A DNA stretch of 64,000 bases, from the NCBI GenBank assembly GCA_028023455.1, contig JAQFVV010012489.1, positions 1,668,881 to 1,732,880 on the forward strand, written 5' to 3'. Source of the stretch: Epiperipatus broadwayi (Eukaryota; Onychophora; Udeonychophora; Euonychophora; Peripatidae). The translations under genes and the position numbers were made by a program. The notes beneath the pieces are model-generated. The model had not been told where the DNA came from. It did not search any database and saw only the letters and a program-made list of their open reading frames with translations. Below, one piece after another: positions 1-12,425 of this stretch (its first letter is position 1; each line of letters opens with the position of its first letter).

Positions 1-1013
1 ATTTTTAAAAGAGTTTGTGTAATTATCATTTTAATACTAAACTACACCGCATACGACTTAAAAGTAGAAACAGTTAGCATTTATAATAAATAAAGAGTTT
101 TAAAATTGATGGATTATGATCATCTTTGCCTAAAGACTCTCTGTATCATAAAATATACTTTTTAGAAAATGCTTCATAGGGTATACTAAAATTCTCATTA
201 AGGAAAATGTAAGGTATGTACTGTGTGTATGTGTAATTGATGTGATCATTTTGGATTTTTTGACATATAAATTCAAGTCTTTAAAACTGATGAACATGAA
301 AGATATATATATATATTATTTAAAAAGTTACTTATTAAAAAATTACCAAACATTTAAATAGATTGGGAAAATAAATGAGGCTGTAAAGTTGTAAGTTTGT
401 GTAAATTACATTTAAAAATCAATTTAAAAAATAATCAAATGATTTTCTTGCTCAAAAATGAATAAAAAGATTAAGTAATGGAAATAAGGAAACTCAAGCC
501 ATAATTCATAGACTTTGAGCTCCAGATTCTGTATCTAGGATGGTATATGAGGCAAAACAAATATGATAGATTATAAAACCATCATATAATATTTCTTATA
601 GCAAATCATTATTAAATATCGTGTTTTCATTTCAGGTATATGATTCTTTTTCATAACTATTTTGCCAAAGATTGATTAAAGGCAAGTAAGCTACAAATTA
701 TTTATATAAATTTAATTGGCCAGTATTTTACAAGCTGTCTTCTTTATTTATGTCTTAGAAATATTAAAAATTGATATTTTATTGTTTAATCACCATTTAT
801 TCAAAATGTGTCCAACAGTTATAACAGTTATTTTCTTTGATATTTTTTTTTCTGATTCCCTTTCTGCATAATTTTTCAGTGAAATATTTGAATTCAATTC
901 TCAACAATTTTCTACACAATATTCTTTAAAATTCCAAGATTCTTCACACTGAATATTTTGTTATATTACTGATTAGTATGTGCATTTCCATGTCAAATTT
1001 AGACTGTAATCCG
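1..1013. other. AT-rich non-coding DNA
   Basis: No coding, RNA or repeat structure could be supported here. The sequence is AT-rich, with short A and T runs and one short TA run near position 305. Open frames are very short and lack codon structure or recognisable motifs. Around 480-560 there is faint similarity to stretches near 18.85, 40.6 and 57.6 kb that share words such as 'gagctccagattctg' or 'aactctatagc'. These may be traces of an old SINE family, but too little is left to draw boundaries. Confidence 0.6.
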
Positions 1014-1025
1014 AGTCTTTGCTTT

Positions 1026-1156
1026 ACACAGAGGCAAAACTCTCCATACAGTAGAGCCACTCAGTGCAAGCCAGAGTAATCAATAGATGTTTGGAGAGTT
1101 TTGCTTCTGTGTAAACAGCTTGTGTAAGCATAAAGATTGGTAATTATTTGATATTT
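1026..1156 (+). mobile_element. Family B hammerhead-type retroelement, short fold-back copy
   Basis: A 131-bp copy of the dispersed family B repeat. It lies between 12-bp direct repeats, agtctttgcttt, at 1014-1025 and 1157-1168, which I read as a TSD. Inside, 'acacagaggcaaaactctcc' pairs with the reverse complement near 1095-1120, so the copy folds back on itself. It keeps the conserved family words 'cactcagtgcaagcc' and 'gagtaatcaat' and the 3' tail 'gtaagcataaa'. The ribozyme core present in longer copies is missing. The TSD is far longer than the 2-9 bp made by most cut-and-paste transposons, so retroposition is the better reading. Confidence 0.7.
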
Positions 1157-1637
1157 AGTCTTTGCTTTTTAAATTCTGCCTATACTTAATATGTATAGTT
1201 TTAGGTGATTATTTTTTATTAATAATTGCTTTTGCCCCAATCATTGTTTATTCAAAATCCATATTTCTTTGCTTTTTATTCATCATCTCTAACAATGCTT
1301 TCAGTGTAAAATATTATTTATTTACATCCCATGTCTTGATGTTCTTTTACACAGTGTGATGAATACATTTTTCAAATTTTAAACTAGCATTGATTTCTTC
1401 ATATTCTTATGAGTGCTTTTGAATTATCATGGATATTTTTTAAATTTTTAATTATTTTACTGTCTGTTCCATAAAATGCAAGAGTTGTCCATAATATTTT
1501 TGATCAATGCTGGTAAATTCCTACTGAAAACTAACAAAACACTGGTATATATTGTTTTGGGGTTATTCCTGCAAAGAGTTGCAGAGTTGTAGACTGTGAC
1601 TGTTTAACTGGAAAATGTTAAATATACCTTGTGATTT

Positions 1638-2094
1638 GTAAGTTTTAAATTGCGCTTTACACAAAAAATGAAGCTTAGTATTATTAGAATAGAATTATAA
1701 AGCTTAGTGATTTTGGAGCACTTAGGTCTCCATATTCATAGCCTATCTTGGGAGGGCTGGCTTACATTGAGATTTTAAGTGAAGCTCAGCAGTAATTTAT
1801 GCAAAATTTATCCAATGTTTTCTTTCATAAAGACCATTTTTTGGAGATTGCAAAGCATGATTCTTTTTTGGTTTATTACATAGTTGTCATTTACAATAAA
1901 GCATGCCTCCTTTATCTTTCATTTTATATCATAAATTACTGCTAAACTTTACTTAAAATCTCAATGTAAGCTGACACTCCCAGGATAGGCTACGAATAGG
2001 GAGACCTATGTGCTCTGAAAGCATTAAGCCTTATAATTCTTTTCTAATAATACTAAGCTTCACTTTTTTGAATAAAGCACAATTTAAAACTTAC
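1638..2094. repeat. Long inverted-repeat (fold-back) element
   Basis: Two arms of about 165 bp, at roughly 1638-1805 and 1929-2094, are imperfect reverse complements. The left arm begins 'gtaagttttaaattg' and the right ends 'caatttaaaacttac'. Both carry the paired words 'aagcttagtattattag' / 'ctaataatactaagctt' and 'cttacattgagatttt' / 'aaaatctcaatgtaag'. The loop is about 120 bp and AT-rich. No ORF or transposase is present, so this is a MITE-like or fold-back element. No convincing TSD was seen, and the superfamily is unknown. Confidence 0.75.
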
Positions 2095-3082
2095 CACTCA
2101 AAGGTGAAGTAAAAACAAGGATTTTATTTGTGAGTTGTAATGTTTTTTGTAATTAACATTTTTTTTTTCTGTTGTAATTTCAATAACAGCTTTTTTTAAA
2201 GTCTTGTTAAGACTTTTGATTATTGAGTCCAATTATTTCAATTTCTTTATATTTTAACTTTTCCATAAGTGTTGAATAATTTTTTGTTATTATTTGTATA
2301 TCTGTTACCTTGATTAGGTCATTTTATTTTTTAAAATAAAGATCCAATTAGAATTAGACATAATTCATTCTACATCCCTTACCTTCTTATATTAGAAAAC
2401 AACTGCCTAATAAATCAGCAAGTATTAAAAGCAATAGAAAATTTTGGAGAATTGTTTGCAATGATAATTTTGATTTTTAAAAAGTGCTAAATTATGGAAT
2501 ATACTAGAGTATTTCATTGTTCTTATAAAGAATACCATTTCAGACAATAATTGATAAAACAGATCTAATTTAATGCTAAATACATAACTCTGAGTAAATT
2601 GCAAATAATAAATATGGATTAACATTTATAAAAAAATCATCATTATATATCTAAGACATAAATATAACTGAAAGTTTAAAAGGCCTAATTCCTATTAGAA
2701 GGAATAGACTAAAATGATGAAGTTATGGTCAAAACCTGAAGAAAAAGATTATAACAATGCTAACAATATTTATTAACCTTTCATTGTAAACATAATAGAT
2801 ACTGTAGATTATTCAAAATAACAAAAAAATCAAATAGTTAAGAGATTAACTATTATTTAATCCATTAAACCTAATTAAGTTAAACTTAAAATGTATATTT
2901 AATTTTTTGTACATCTAATCTTCACTTTGAATAGTTTATAACCAAATTAAATTACTTTTTAGCATAATTATTATTAAAAAAATTAAAAACAATATTTTAA
3001 ATAGTTTAAAATATTAAAATAATAAAGATAATCTTTTATATAATAAACACATTTATTGACTATGTACTAAAAAAAAAAAATA

Positions 3083-3265
3083 ATTGCTTCTTCAACCATA
3101 ATTGGGGTTTATAGATTAACTTGAAATAGAAGCACAGAGGGTCTAGAAATTAATTAAGACAATCACTTCTTATTAAAAATAGGGGTTGACTTAATTAATT
3201 TCTCCCCCTCACCATGTTTTTATTTCATTTTATATCTAAAAACCCCAATTGCGGTTGAATAATTT
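3083..3265. repeat. Palindromic MITE-like element
   Basis: A roughly 180-bp hairpin. The outer arm 'caaccataattggggttt' at about 3095 pairs with 'aaaccccaattgcggttg' near 3240. An inner pair, 'gaaattaattaag' with 'cttaattaatttc', continues the stem. The element sits between A-rich and T-rich flanks, so a TSD cannot be read. It has no coding capacity. Confidence 0.65.
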
Positions 3266-3724
3266 TTTTTTCAATATATGGTCAATAAAAACATTTAACG
3301 TAAAAAAAAATTTATCTCTATTATTTTTAAAAATTTTAGTATTAACACAGTAAGTGAATATGTAAAACTATGTCATACTTTAAATCGACTGGACACTTAT
3401 ATTTGCTATATATTTATCATTTAGTCAAAATTATCCCAAATTCACAACACCATCAAACTAGCCACAAAATAAACTCTAAAACACAATAAATCGTTTTACT
3501 CCTGCAAGTTAAAATGTAAAACCCTTATGATTATACCTTTTTTAGTATGTATACATAATAATATTTGTATATATACATGATTAAAAGTATAAAATATTGT
3601 GAAATGCATTTAATATTTTTACTTTAATTAAATTTTTTTAAAAAAAATGCTTACCAAAACTATATTGTAAACGAACTTCTCTTAATATATATAATTTTAC
3701 TTTAAATAAATTCACCCATATAAT

Positions 3725-3752
3725 GTGTGTATATATATATATATATATATAT
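3725..3752. repeat. (TA)n microsatellite
   Basis: A simple TA dinucleotide run follows a short GT run. No gene is associated with it. Confidence 0.85.
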
Positions 3753-3899
3753 CATTAGATATTTCTGCAGTAAGTTAATATGTATACTCTTCATGTATAT
3801 ATCATATTGAATATGCGTACATAAATATATATGTATAAGAAATCAGCAAGTAACTTAAAATTGTTGACATTATAACTTTTTATGTTGAAATGTTATTAA

Positions 3900-5575
3900 A
3901 TTGAATGAGATGAGATCCACTGTGACATATCCTTTACTGGAGTCAGGAATCTCTCAGCTACCATGCCCAGAAAAACTTGTTAGCCACTTTATCTTTCCTT
4001 TCCATTCTCTGCCCTAAGTTTTTCTCATATCCTGCTCCATTCCATTTCCACAAAATAATCTTTGTCAACTCCATGGCCTTTATATCTAAATCCCCACCCC
4101 TTTTTTTTTCAAACCCAGCATAAAAACCAAAAATACATCTTCTATAAAAATCTCTTTGTTTATATTTATTTTCCCACAACTTCATTATTTGTGCCTTTTC
4201 TATTAGCAAACATTTACATTCAATTAACAGATGCCTAACATTTTCTACACTTTTCTTACACAACTTGCAGACTAAATCATCCATATTTTTCCATTTATAT
4301 TACATTCACTTGTTGCTAAAGATCCTATTTGAGCTTTAAACAGTAAATTACTTTCCTTGCTATTATCATAAATTAACTCACACCCAATATTCCTTTTACT
4401 TCTATATATATTTAAACTTTTTTTACTCTCCATACTAATTTTCCATCTCTCCAATTCCCTATTCTTTATTAATGCATCTATTCTTATATACCATGCCTTG
4501 AAACAATTGCACTCAACAATTCTTCTAACACAATCATCCCACCTTTTATATAAGTATACTGGCATAAAATTTTTATCTAAATGTTCTGCATACCATATAC
4601 ATTTTTCATCCTTCTTGTTGCCTGTCCTTTACTAATAATGCATTTAATACTATTTTGGGTACTCTCATTATCCATAAACTGTAATTTACTGAATATTTTC
4701 ATTTTGTTTTTTGCATCTCTCATGTAAAAACTTGATCATCCCATTTCTCTTTCAATTGGCTCATCATTAACACATCTGCATCTAATGCATGTCTTCCTAT
4801 TTCTCTTTGTACTAAGTAATCTGACACCCCTTTACTTACAAATAAAGCTTATTATCATATGTTAACCCAACTACTGCCACTCCCTTCCATATAATACTTG
4901 CTGCATAATATTTATTATATGAAAACACTGTTAATTTCTTTATCAGTCTCTTTTCTTTGCTTCATTTATCTTTTTTTTTCCATTCATCCAAGCAATTTTT
5001 CTGATTACTAGAGACTATTCCCAAATAGGTATACCTATTCACCACATTAAGTTTATATCTCCCAATAAAAACTTGTTAGCTTCTCTTTCCCTAATATTAA
5101 TCATTATTACTTTTGATTTTTCTGCATTAAATTTAATCCCCATCTTTTTACCCACCCTTGTGCATGTCCTCAGCATAACTTCCATATCTTTTCTTCTTTC
5201 TATGCACAGGAAGATAATATCATCCACAAATAAAAATCCTGATAATGTATATACTCCCTTGCCACCTAATAATATTATCTCTATCCCACTTCCTATTCTT
5301 TCTATTGCTCTTTCAATTTCTCTCAAATATAGCAAAAACAAAATAGGTGACAGAGGGCATCCTTGCCTTAACCCCACACCATTTTAAGACTTTAATTGAT
5401 TCTATACTTTCTAATTGATACATATAGTAATTATATTCATACAATCTTTTAATAACATCCACTAAAGCTCCATCCATTCTCAAATTTACTAAACTTACCC
5501 ATAATTTATTTCTATTTACTTTATTATATGTCCTCTCTATATCCATAAAAACCATAAATAAAACTGACTACTTGT
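3900..5575 (-). mobile_element. Decayed non-LTR retrotransposon (LINE), RT and 3' part
   Basis: Minus-strand remnant of a LINE polyprotein broken by frameshifts and stops. In order on the minus strand: the RT palm start 'VFMDIERTYNKVN' near 5555-5517 (family form DxxxAFD), then 'GLRQGCPLSPILF' at about 5374-5336, then 'FVDDI' at about 5233-5219 (the YADD/FADD catalytic box), then a long C-terminal region. The fragment at 4565-4272 has 'YLYKRWDDCVRRI'. The one at 4284-3958 has a Cys/His motif, 'CKLCKKSVENVRHLLIEC', typical of LINE C-termini. The element is truncated near 5575. Its 3' end near 3900 has a short TCATCTCA-like tail. It is clearly the same family as the better preserved copy at 54.5-55.9 kb, and it cannot be active. 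Confidence 0.88.
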
Positions 5576-5599
5576 ATTTTTACCATATCTTTATGAGTT

Positions 5600-6240
5600 A
5601 ACAAATAAACAAACAAACATATAAACAGATTTTTCAACTTCAATAAAAGCATTTAATTAAAAATGGAAAAAAAAAAATTATGTGCATTTGTTAACATCAT
5701 GTTTAAAAATTCTTAAGCAATTGGTTTTTAATTCTTTAAAAAAGAATTAGTAATTAAAAAATATAAAACATGTTTTGATTTATTATTAAAAAGTAATTTT
5801 TAAAAAAGTAATAATTTTAAAACAAAAAACTATTTTTTTACAAACTTGCCTTTTCTTTTATTAACATAACATGAAAAAAATTCCAATCAAATTATGCACC
5901 TGCCATCTAGTAATTCAAAATAAAACTAAGTTATAATTTCATTATCATTAAAATGCATTCTGAGGATTTAATATTATGGAGAAAACTGATGTCTAATATT
6001 TATATAAAGCCATTCCATATCCATTGTAGTGCTAGTTCAGATCCCTGCCATATTGAATGTGCCAATAAAAATTAGTGCATATTATAATTAGAAAGAATTG
6101 ATTAAATAATTAACAAACATTAGTTTTTGAAATCATGTAATAATTGGGTATACAAATAGCAGATTAAAAAAAAACTGTATTCAGGTTGACAGAACTGAAT
6201 GTTTTTATTTCTTTGAGAAACAATCCAAAAATATTTTATT
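5600..6240. other. AT-rich non-coding DNA
   Basis: No gene or repeat structure is supported. The stretch contains many A and T homopolymers and no frame with recognisable protein sequence. Confidence 0.6.
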
Positions 6241-6282
6241 CTGTAACTAAATTTCACATACAGTCAATGACTTAACTACACT

Positions 6283-6453
<171 letters not shown>

Positions 6454-6599
6454 TGTCTTACTCATTAAAATACATGGAACCAGGGATATATTCACTAGGC
6501 TCTGGGCCATCAATCCATACTAAAAATTTCTATGACACTCCAAATTAATGGTAATATGTATGCAGGCAATAACATAATCAATGCTATATACCAATATGT

Positions 6600-8880
6600 C
6601 AAGCAGAATTTACAAATCCACAATGTATTCACATCATCTTCACATTTATTTGTGCCACCTGATATCAATTTCTCATTCAAAACTGTCACTATAAATAGTC
6701 ATTTCACCTAGGTCCCAATGGACTTCCTACTTTTGATTTTTCCCATCATAGGTACCTTACTGCATTATATCTCTGTGTCCTGGAAAATTATCTATCCCAA
6801 AAAATATATGACCTCAAAGGTCTATATCCAATCTTAACTGTACCATTTACTAAAAAAACCAGGCTTAAACTCTACTCTTATCAACCTTTGTTTAATTTCC
6901 ATGGGACCACTGAGAATGAAGATAATGGGGAAAAAATGTAAAGGATCATCTAGAGCTTTGTCTAATTCCTCTAATTTCCAATATGCAGTTTTAAAAAAAA
7001 GCTCTTTTGCCACAAACTCTGCTCTAATGTTTAAAGCAGTCTTGAACTCAGTTCAAGATTGATAAAATGCTCCAATTGCAGTTCAGCTAGATATAGAGTC
7101 TGCATTTGATTTTGTCTATTCCCATTCTTATTGATATGCTAGCTAACACTATTATTCCAAATACTCTGCTTCACTTAATTACCAACTTACTGCAGAGCAG
7201 AGTAATATATAACTCTTAATGCAAACAGTTCACCATCATTCACTCCTGTAGAATCTATCTCCCAAGCCTGACCTCTCAGTGCTCTTCTCTTCATTTTCTA
7301 CATAAATCTCCTATTAAAGCATATAGAACAGACATTTTTAAGCATCAAATTATACATACTCACCAATACATTCCATGCATAGCATATATGGATAATGTCA
7401 CTGTTATTTTGCCATCTTGTAAGCATCTCACCATATTGTAAAGCATCCTCAATCAATATATTGCCACTTATAAACTTAGATGTAATATGAATATAACAGC
7501 AGCATAGCTTATATACACCAACAAACTATACACTCAAATATTCCAGGGAAAGACAACTTCTTTTTTAGGCTTCCCATTTTACATGGGCTCACTTACAATG
7601 AAGAACACCTTACAAAACAAGCTTAAAGAAAATATCATGATTACCAACTCCCTCTACCAAACTTACATCTCCCTTTATGCTAAAATTCACCTATTTAATA
7701 TACTTATAAAATCTAAGATTACATATTATTTGCCTATTGTTAAATTTTCAAAATCATTTAATTGTCATCTCCTCCCTCTGCAATAATCCACAATGGGCAG
7801 GATAACAATTTCAATCCTCAGCTAATAGTCTTAGTTCTTCACCCATTAATAATGGTCTGGGGTCTCCATACCACCCAAGTGTTCTTTATCTAAAAAGCCA
7901 TAAATTCAATTGTATCAATTGTTCAAAAGTTCCTAGCACTATGACTGCTGTTACAAGTAAACTCTAATGATAGACCTTCCCCTATATCAGCTTTGTTTTT
8001 CATCAGCCTTTACCAATTAATCCTATCAGCATCCAACCAATCAACATTCTCCATGACTAATAAATATACATAAATGATAAACATTTACTATACTATTTCC
8101 AGAAGCCAACAAAAAATTATTCTTTTCCCATGCTTGATATCAGTAACTTCCAGTTACTCCCCCCTTCAAAAGATGGAGCCTAAATTTTTTAATTCATCTT
8201 GACCTGCATGCATTGCCAACTTCACATTTTTTTTTAGTGTCACCATCTATATAAAAATATAAATTCATTCTGTGCCTTATGTAATGCAGCAGAAGAAACT
8301 CAACAACATCTCTTTCAGCAGGTCAATACCTCAACCAAATCAGGACTATCATGCTAAATACATACAGATGACCAGTTGTATCTAAACAACAGCTCATTCA
8401 AACTATCAAATGATATACTCTCCCACAGCACATGCAAAAAGCTTCATTTTGTAAGCCTTCCAGTGCACTCACTGCATCTTCACCATTGTCAGCAACATCA
8501 GAAGACACCCAGCTACATTCATCAATAAGCTCCAACAAATCAAGATCCAGGACAATAACTTTGCATCCCCAGATATTTTTGCTGCCACCTGGTCACTACT
8601 AAAAACAACCATTCAATATAATAGATCATAATCCAACAATAACCATATTGAAAAGCATTTTTGATACCATCCATTACTCTCAATAAAACTCACCTTCCCT
8701 AACAATCTTCAACTCCATTCACCATCAGACAATAGAATTTACACCATATCTATTCCAAACTACCAGCTGTCACCATATATAATTCTATTCTGAATTGACT
8801 TTGTTCATTGTATAGCACCCATAGTTTGATTTTATACTACATGAATTATAAGTTACCTCTTTAGTATACTATAAGATTAA
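6600..8880 (+). mobile_element. Highly decayed reverse-transcriptase element, plus strand
   Basis: Slightly less AT-rich than its surroundings and full of broken coding pieces on the plus strand. 'AVQLDIESAFDFV' at about 7080-7118 fits the RT box 'LDIEKAFDxV'. About 180 bp later, after a frame change, 'PLSALLFIFYINLLLKHI' fits 'PLSPLLFNLYINPLL'. Later pieces such as 'LIKSKITYYLPIV' (around 7700) resemble the region after the catalytic box in Jockey/I-like LINEs. No intact YADD box is visible. Many stops and shifts make the element dead. The group is uncertain: a Jockey/CR1/I-like LINE is most likely. Microsatellites flank both sides, and the downstream one may be the element's tail. Confidence 0.55.
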
Positions 8881-9117
8881 CAATTAAAAAAACAATAATC
8901 AAGATTAATTTAGTGACTGTAAATAACTTTCAATATGATGCCAGCTATCCATCCCTGTATCAAACTAGTAGCAACTTTGTAAAAAATATACCTTGACACC
9001 TGATTATTGTAACCCTTGAAATTAACCCACACAGAATAATTGTATATGTAACCCTTACAATCATTGTTATGTAATGCAAGGTAATCCAAAGGATTAATAA
9101 AAATATATTGTTGAATC

Positions 9118-9148
9118 ATAATAATAATAGTTGTAGTTGTTGTTGTTG

Positions 9149-9219
<71 letters not shown>

Positions 9220-9225
9220 ATTATT
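9118..9225. repeat. (GTT)n-(ATT)n-(GTT)n microsatellite
   Basis: TTG/GTT blocks flank a central ATT block. The apparent polyleucine reading frame here is a repeat artefact. It may have grown from the 3' tail of the RT element just upstream. Confidence 0.93.
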
Positions 9226-9806
9226 CAATTCAGAATATTTGATACCCTATATTCAAATAAATATATATAACAGTATAATAATTTTAAATTATTTGTTGAT
9301 TGTTTATAATATTTTTGTATAGCATTATAATTTTTTTATTTATAATAACATATCAATAATATTTGTTCAAACTTTTACTTGGGTGCTTTAATATTGCATA
9401 ATCTATTAAGCAATTAACCAATATTTATTTACACTTTTTCATAAACTGATTATTCTTTTGAATTTATCATTCAATATATTGTTACTTTAAATTATAAATT
9501 ATAAAATCAGAAATGCTATAAAATTCATTCAAAATGCTTTTAAAAAAAGGGGCAAAAAATATTTTTTTTTAAAAAAAAATTACTTAAGAGATTATAAAGC
9601 TAAAAAAAAAAAACGATCATAATAAATACATGTTCCAATACTTTGTAATTATCCAAAAAAATAATTATAACTTTTTTTTTCTTAAAAAAAAAAAAATCAG
9701 TAATCTAAGGATTTCTTTAAAATTACTTATAAATTAGTAAAGAAGTTACTATTTCAAAGTAAAGATTTTGAAAAATTTTCATCTAAATTTTATTTAAGAG
9801 ATTTTT

Positions 9807-11351
9807 ACATGACCCACTACTCTCCACTCTATCTCATAACACTGATACACTTGAACATATATATATATATTGAAAATATAAATAATCACCAATATACGTA
9901 TTTCATGCTAAACCAGCAATCATCAGTTGGTCCAGATTACCATCTCCACACATATATGCTATAAGTGCTCAGATATACATTAAGATAGCCAATCCTCATA
10001 CTTTAATGGACAGGCTTCAATCTACTCCACACTCCAACTCTTCAACCATCCATCCAATAGAAAATCTGATGATGGAATGCTCAAAGGCCACCCTGAGGCC
10101 GAGATTCTTGTCACACCCATGTTGACCTAAGGTCAATCTATTATGAATTTTAATTGAAGATTGATTTTATAAACTTACTTTATAAAACAGATAATCCCCC
10201 AAAGACTATTTTATTTGCATTAAAATTACTTTGAAAGAACTTAGTTTTTATAGAAAAAGTTTAATATATAGGGTATACGAGCACATACTTTCATATAACC
10301 CACCACTCTATCCCATAACACTGATACACTTGAACACATATATGTCGAAAAGATAAATAATCATTAATATACGTATTTCATGCTAAACCAGCAATCATCA
10401 ATTGGTCCAGATTACCATCTCTATACATATATGCAATGTTCTCAGATATATATTAATATAGCCAATCTTCATACTTTAATGGACAGTCTTCAATCCACTC
10501 CACACTCCAACTGTTCAACCGTCTATCCAAATGAAAATCTGATGATGGAATGTTCAAAGGCCACCCTGAGGCCAAGATTCTTGTCACATCCATGTTTACT
10601 TAAAGTCAATCCGATCCCTCATGTACAGGACATAATCCATCTAATACATATACAGGGGATGGGCAGACATCTCTACTATGTAATAACTGAAACACAGGCT
10701 TATTATATGGTTTAGTATGAAATAAGTATATTGGTGATTATTTATCTTTTCAACATATATGTGTTCATGTGTATCAGTGTTATGAGATAGAGTGGAGAGT
10801 GGTGGGTCATTTGAAAGTCTGTGCTTATATAGCCTATATATTACATATATAGACACAGGTATATAATAAGCCTGTGTTTCAGTTATTACATAGTAGAAAT
10901 GTCTTCCCATTCCTTGTATATGTATTAAATGGATTATGTCCTGTACATGAGGGATCAGATTGACTTTAGGTCAACATGGATGTGACAAGAATCTCAGCCT
11001 CAGGGTGGCCTTTGAGCATTCCATCATCAGATTTTCAATTGGATGGACGGTTGAAGAGTTGGGGTGTGGACAGATTGAAGGCTGTCTATTAAAGTATAAA
11101 GATTTGCTATCTTAATATATATATGAACACTTATAGCATATATGTGTAGAGATGGTAATCTGGACCAATTGATGATTGCTGGTTTAGCATGAAATACGTA
11201 TATTGGTGATTATTTATCTTTTCAACATATATGTGTTGAAGTGTATCAGTGTTATGAGATAGAGTGGTGGGTCATGTGAAAGTCTGTGCTTATATACCCT
11301 ATATATTACATATATAGACACAGGTATATAATAAGCCTGTGTTTCAATTAC
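9807..11351. mobile_element. Family A compound repeat: direct and inverted copies within one TSD
   Basis: Flanked by 12-bp direct repeats, taagagattttt, at 9795-9806 and 11352-11363. Inside are a plus-oriented partial unit (9807-10140), an unrelated AT-rich spacer (10141-10265), a longer plus unit (10266-10708), and then minus-oriented sequence to 11351. The minus part is more than one unit long: the word 'agacacaggtatataataag' recurs at 10851 and 11316, a tandem period of 465 bp. Each unit has a strong hairpin, 'cacagg' / 'cctgtg' around 'cttattatata', and the marker words 'ccagcaatcatca' and 'aggccaccctgagg'. It has no protein-coding content; the 111- and 89-codon frames at 10380-10715 and 10641-10910 are the repeat read in opposite directions. 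A single TSD around a multi-copy array suggests one retroposition event of a concatenated template. Confidence 0.75.
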
Positions 11352-11363
11352 TAAGAGATTTTT

Positions 11364-12255
11364 GTAAAAGTGAAATAATTAATGATTTATTATTGTGGAT
11401 GTCACATGCCATTTATTATTATTAAGTAAACTGATTGATCATATGTAGTGTTAACTTTTAGTTCATTACTATGCCACTGCATTGAACCACATAGAGTATT
11501 TGTAAAATTTATTACATTAAATAAATCTAAAATAAACTTATAATTTAATTGCTGTATTTTCTGTATATATTTTTGTATTTCATATACTAATATACTATGA
11601 AAAAATTTCAAGCACCTGAACTCATAGAGATTATGATGAAAAGTTAGATTAAATTTGGTTAAAAGAATATTAGCGAATTCTTCGGACAAAAATCAAGTGT
11701 TATTGGTTATGGTACATGATGGTCCTGATAAGTGCAACTATCTTCAGACAAGAAACCTGACATCATTTTTACTATCATAAAATTTTCAAAATGCATAATA
11801 TAAAAACATGGCTGCCTCTAATTTTTGAATAAGTTTGTACCACTTATTTTTTACTAGTGATTCATTTAACTAAATTTGAACAAGTATCATTTCCAAATAA
11901 TAATCTACAGATCAGTCAAAAGTATTAGTTTTCATTGACATTTTTTATGTTTAATAACATTTTATTTTTTATTGGATTCAAAAATATAGATATTTAAATT
12001 TAAATTGTAATAATTATCTCTTAAATTAAGCCAAAATTAATACATAAAATTATTCATTATTATTAAATATTTCTATCATTACATATATGGAGGAAAGAGA
12101 AAAGTATCTAATGGTATGGAAAACAGCACATTCTCATGCAATATTTTTAATCTAACATTTGCTGCCAAGTAGAAATTTAAATTTTTTTAAGCTCAAAATT
12201 TCAAGTAAGATTAGAATTTTTTATTTTCAGATAATTGATTTGTAAATGCTACACC
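11364..12255. other. AT-rich non-coding DNA
   Basis: No supported gene, RNA or repeat. A 95-codon minus-strand frame (11402-11689) has no recognisable domain and a composition like its surroundings, so it is treated as chance. Confidence 0.55.
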
Positions 12256-12257
12256 TA

Positions 12258-12425
12258 AACATCACATTATCACCATTTTCTATAGTCACAGAAGCTGTTT
12301 AACACATTCTATGAATATTGGATGAGTAGGCAATAGATAGGGATTTTATGCACAAACTGTCTTGCATACATTGTTTTCTATGACTTTCACTGAGTGGCCT
12401 TACTATATGGGGAGGTTTACAACTT
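12258..12425 (+). mobile_element. Family B retroelement copy, degraded
   Basis: The copy carries the family words 'aaacatcacattatcacca' at the left and 'ttggatgagtaggcaatag', 'agggattttatgcacaa' and 'cactgagtggc' to the right. The ribozyme core upstream of 'ttggatgag' is deleted or diverged, and no clear TSD remains. It is older than the copy at 49.4 kb, judged by its mismatches to other copies. Confidence 0.65.

Noticed and set aside
9137-9322. Polyleucine frame that could be mistaken for a signal peptide protein
   Set aside because: The leucines come from TTA/TTG microsatellite units; the rest is AT-rich noise.
10060-10120. CTGATGA in family A as a hammerhead core
   Set aside because: No GAAA follows at stem II distance (the sequence reads GAGA after a GGCC hairpin), and the flanks do not form stem I.
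10380-10910. 111- and 89-codon frames on opposite strands with a shared peptide 'YYVITETQAYY'
   Set aside because: Both are the same family A repeat in inverted copies. The shared peptide reflects DNA repetition, not a conserved protein.
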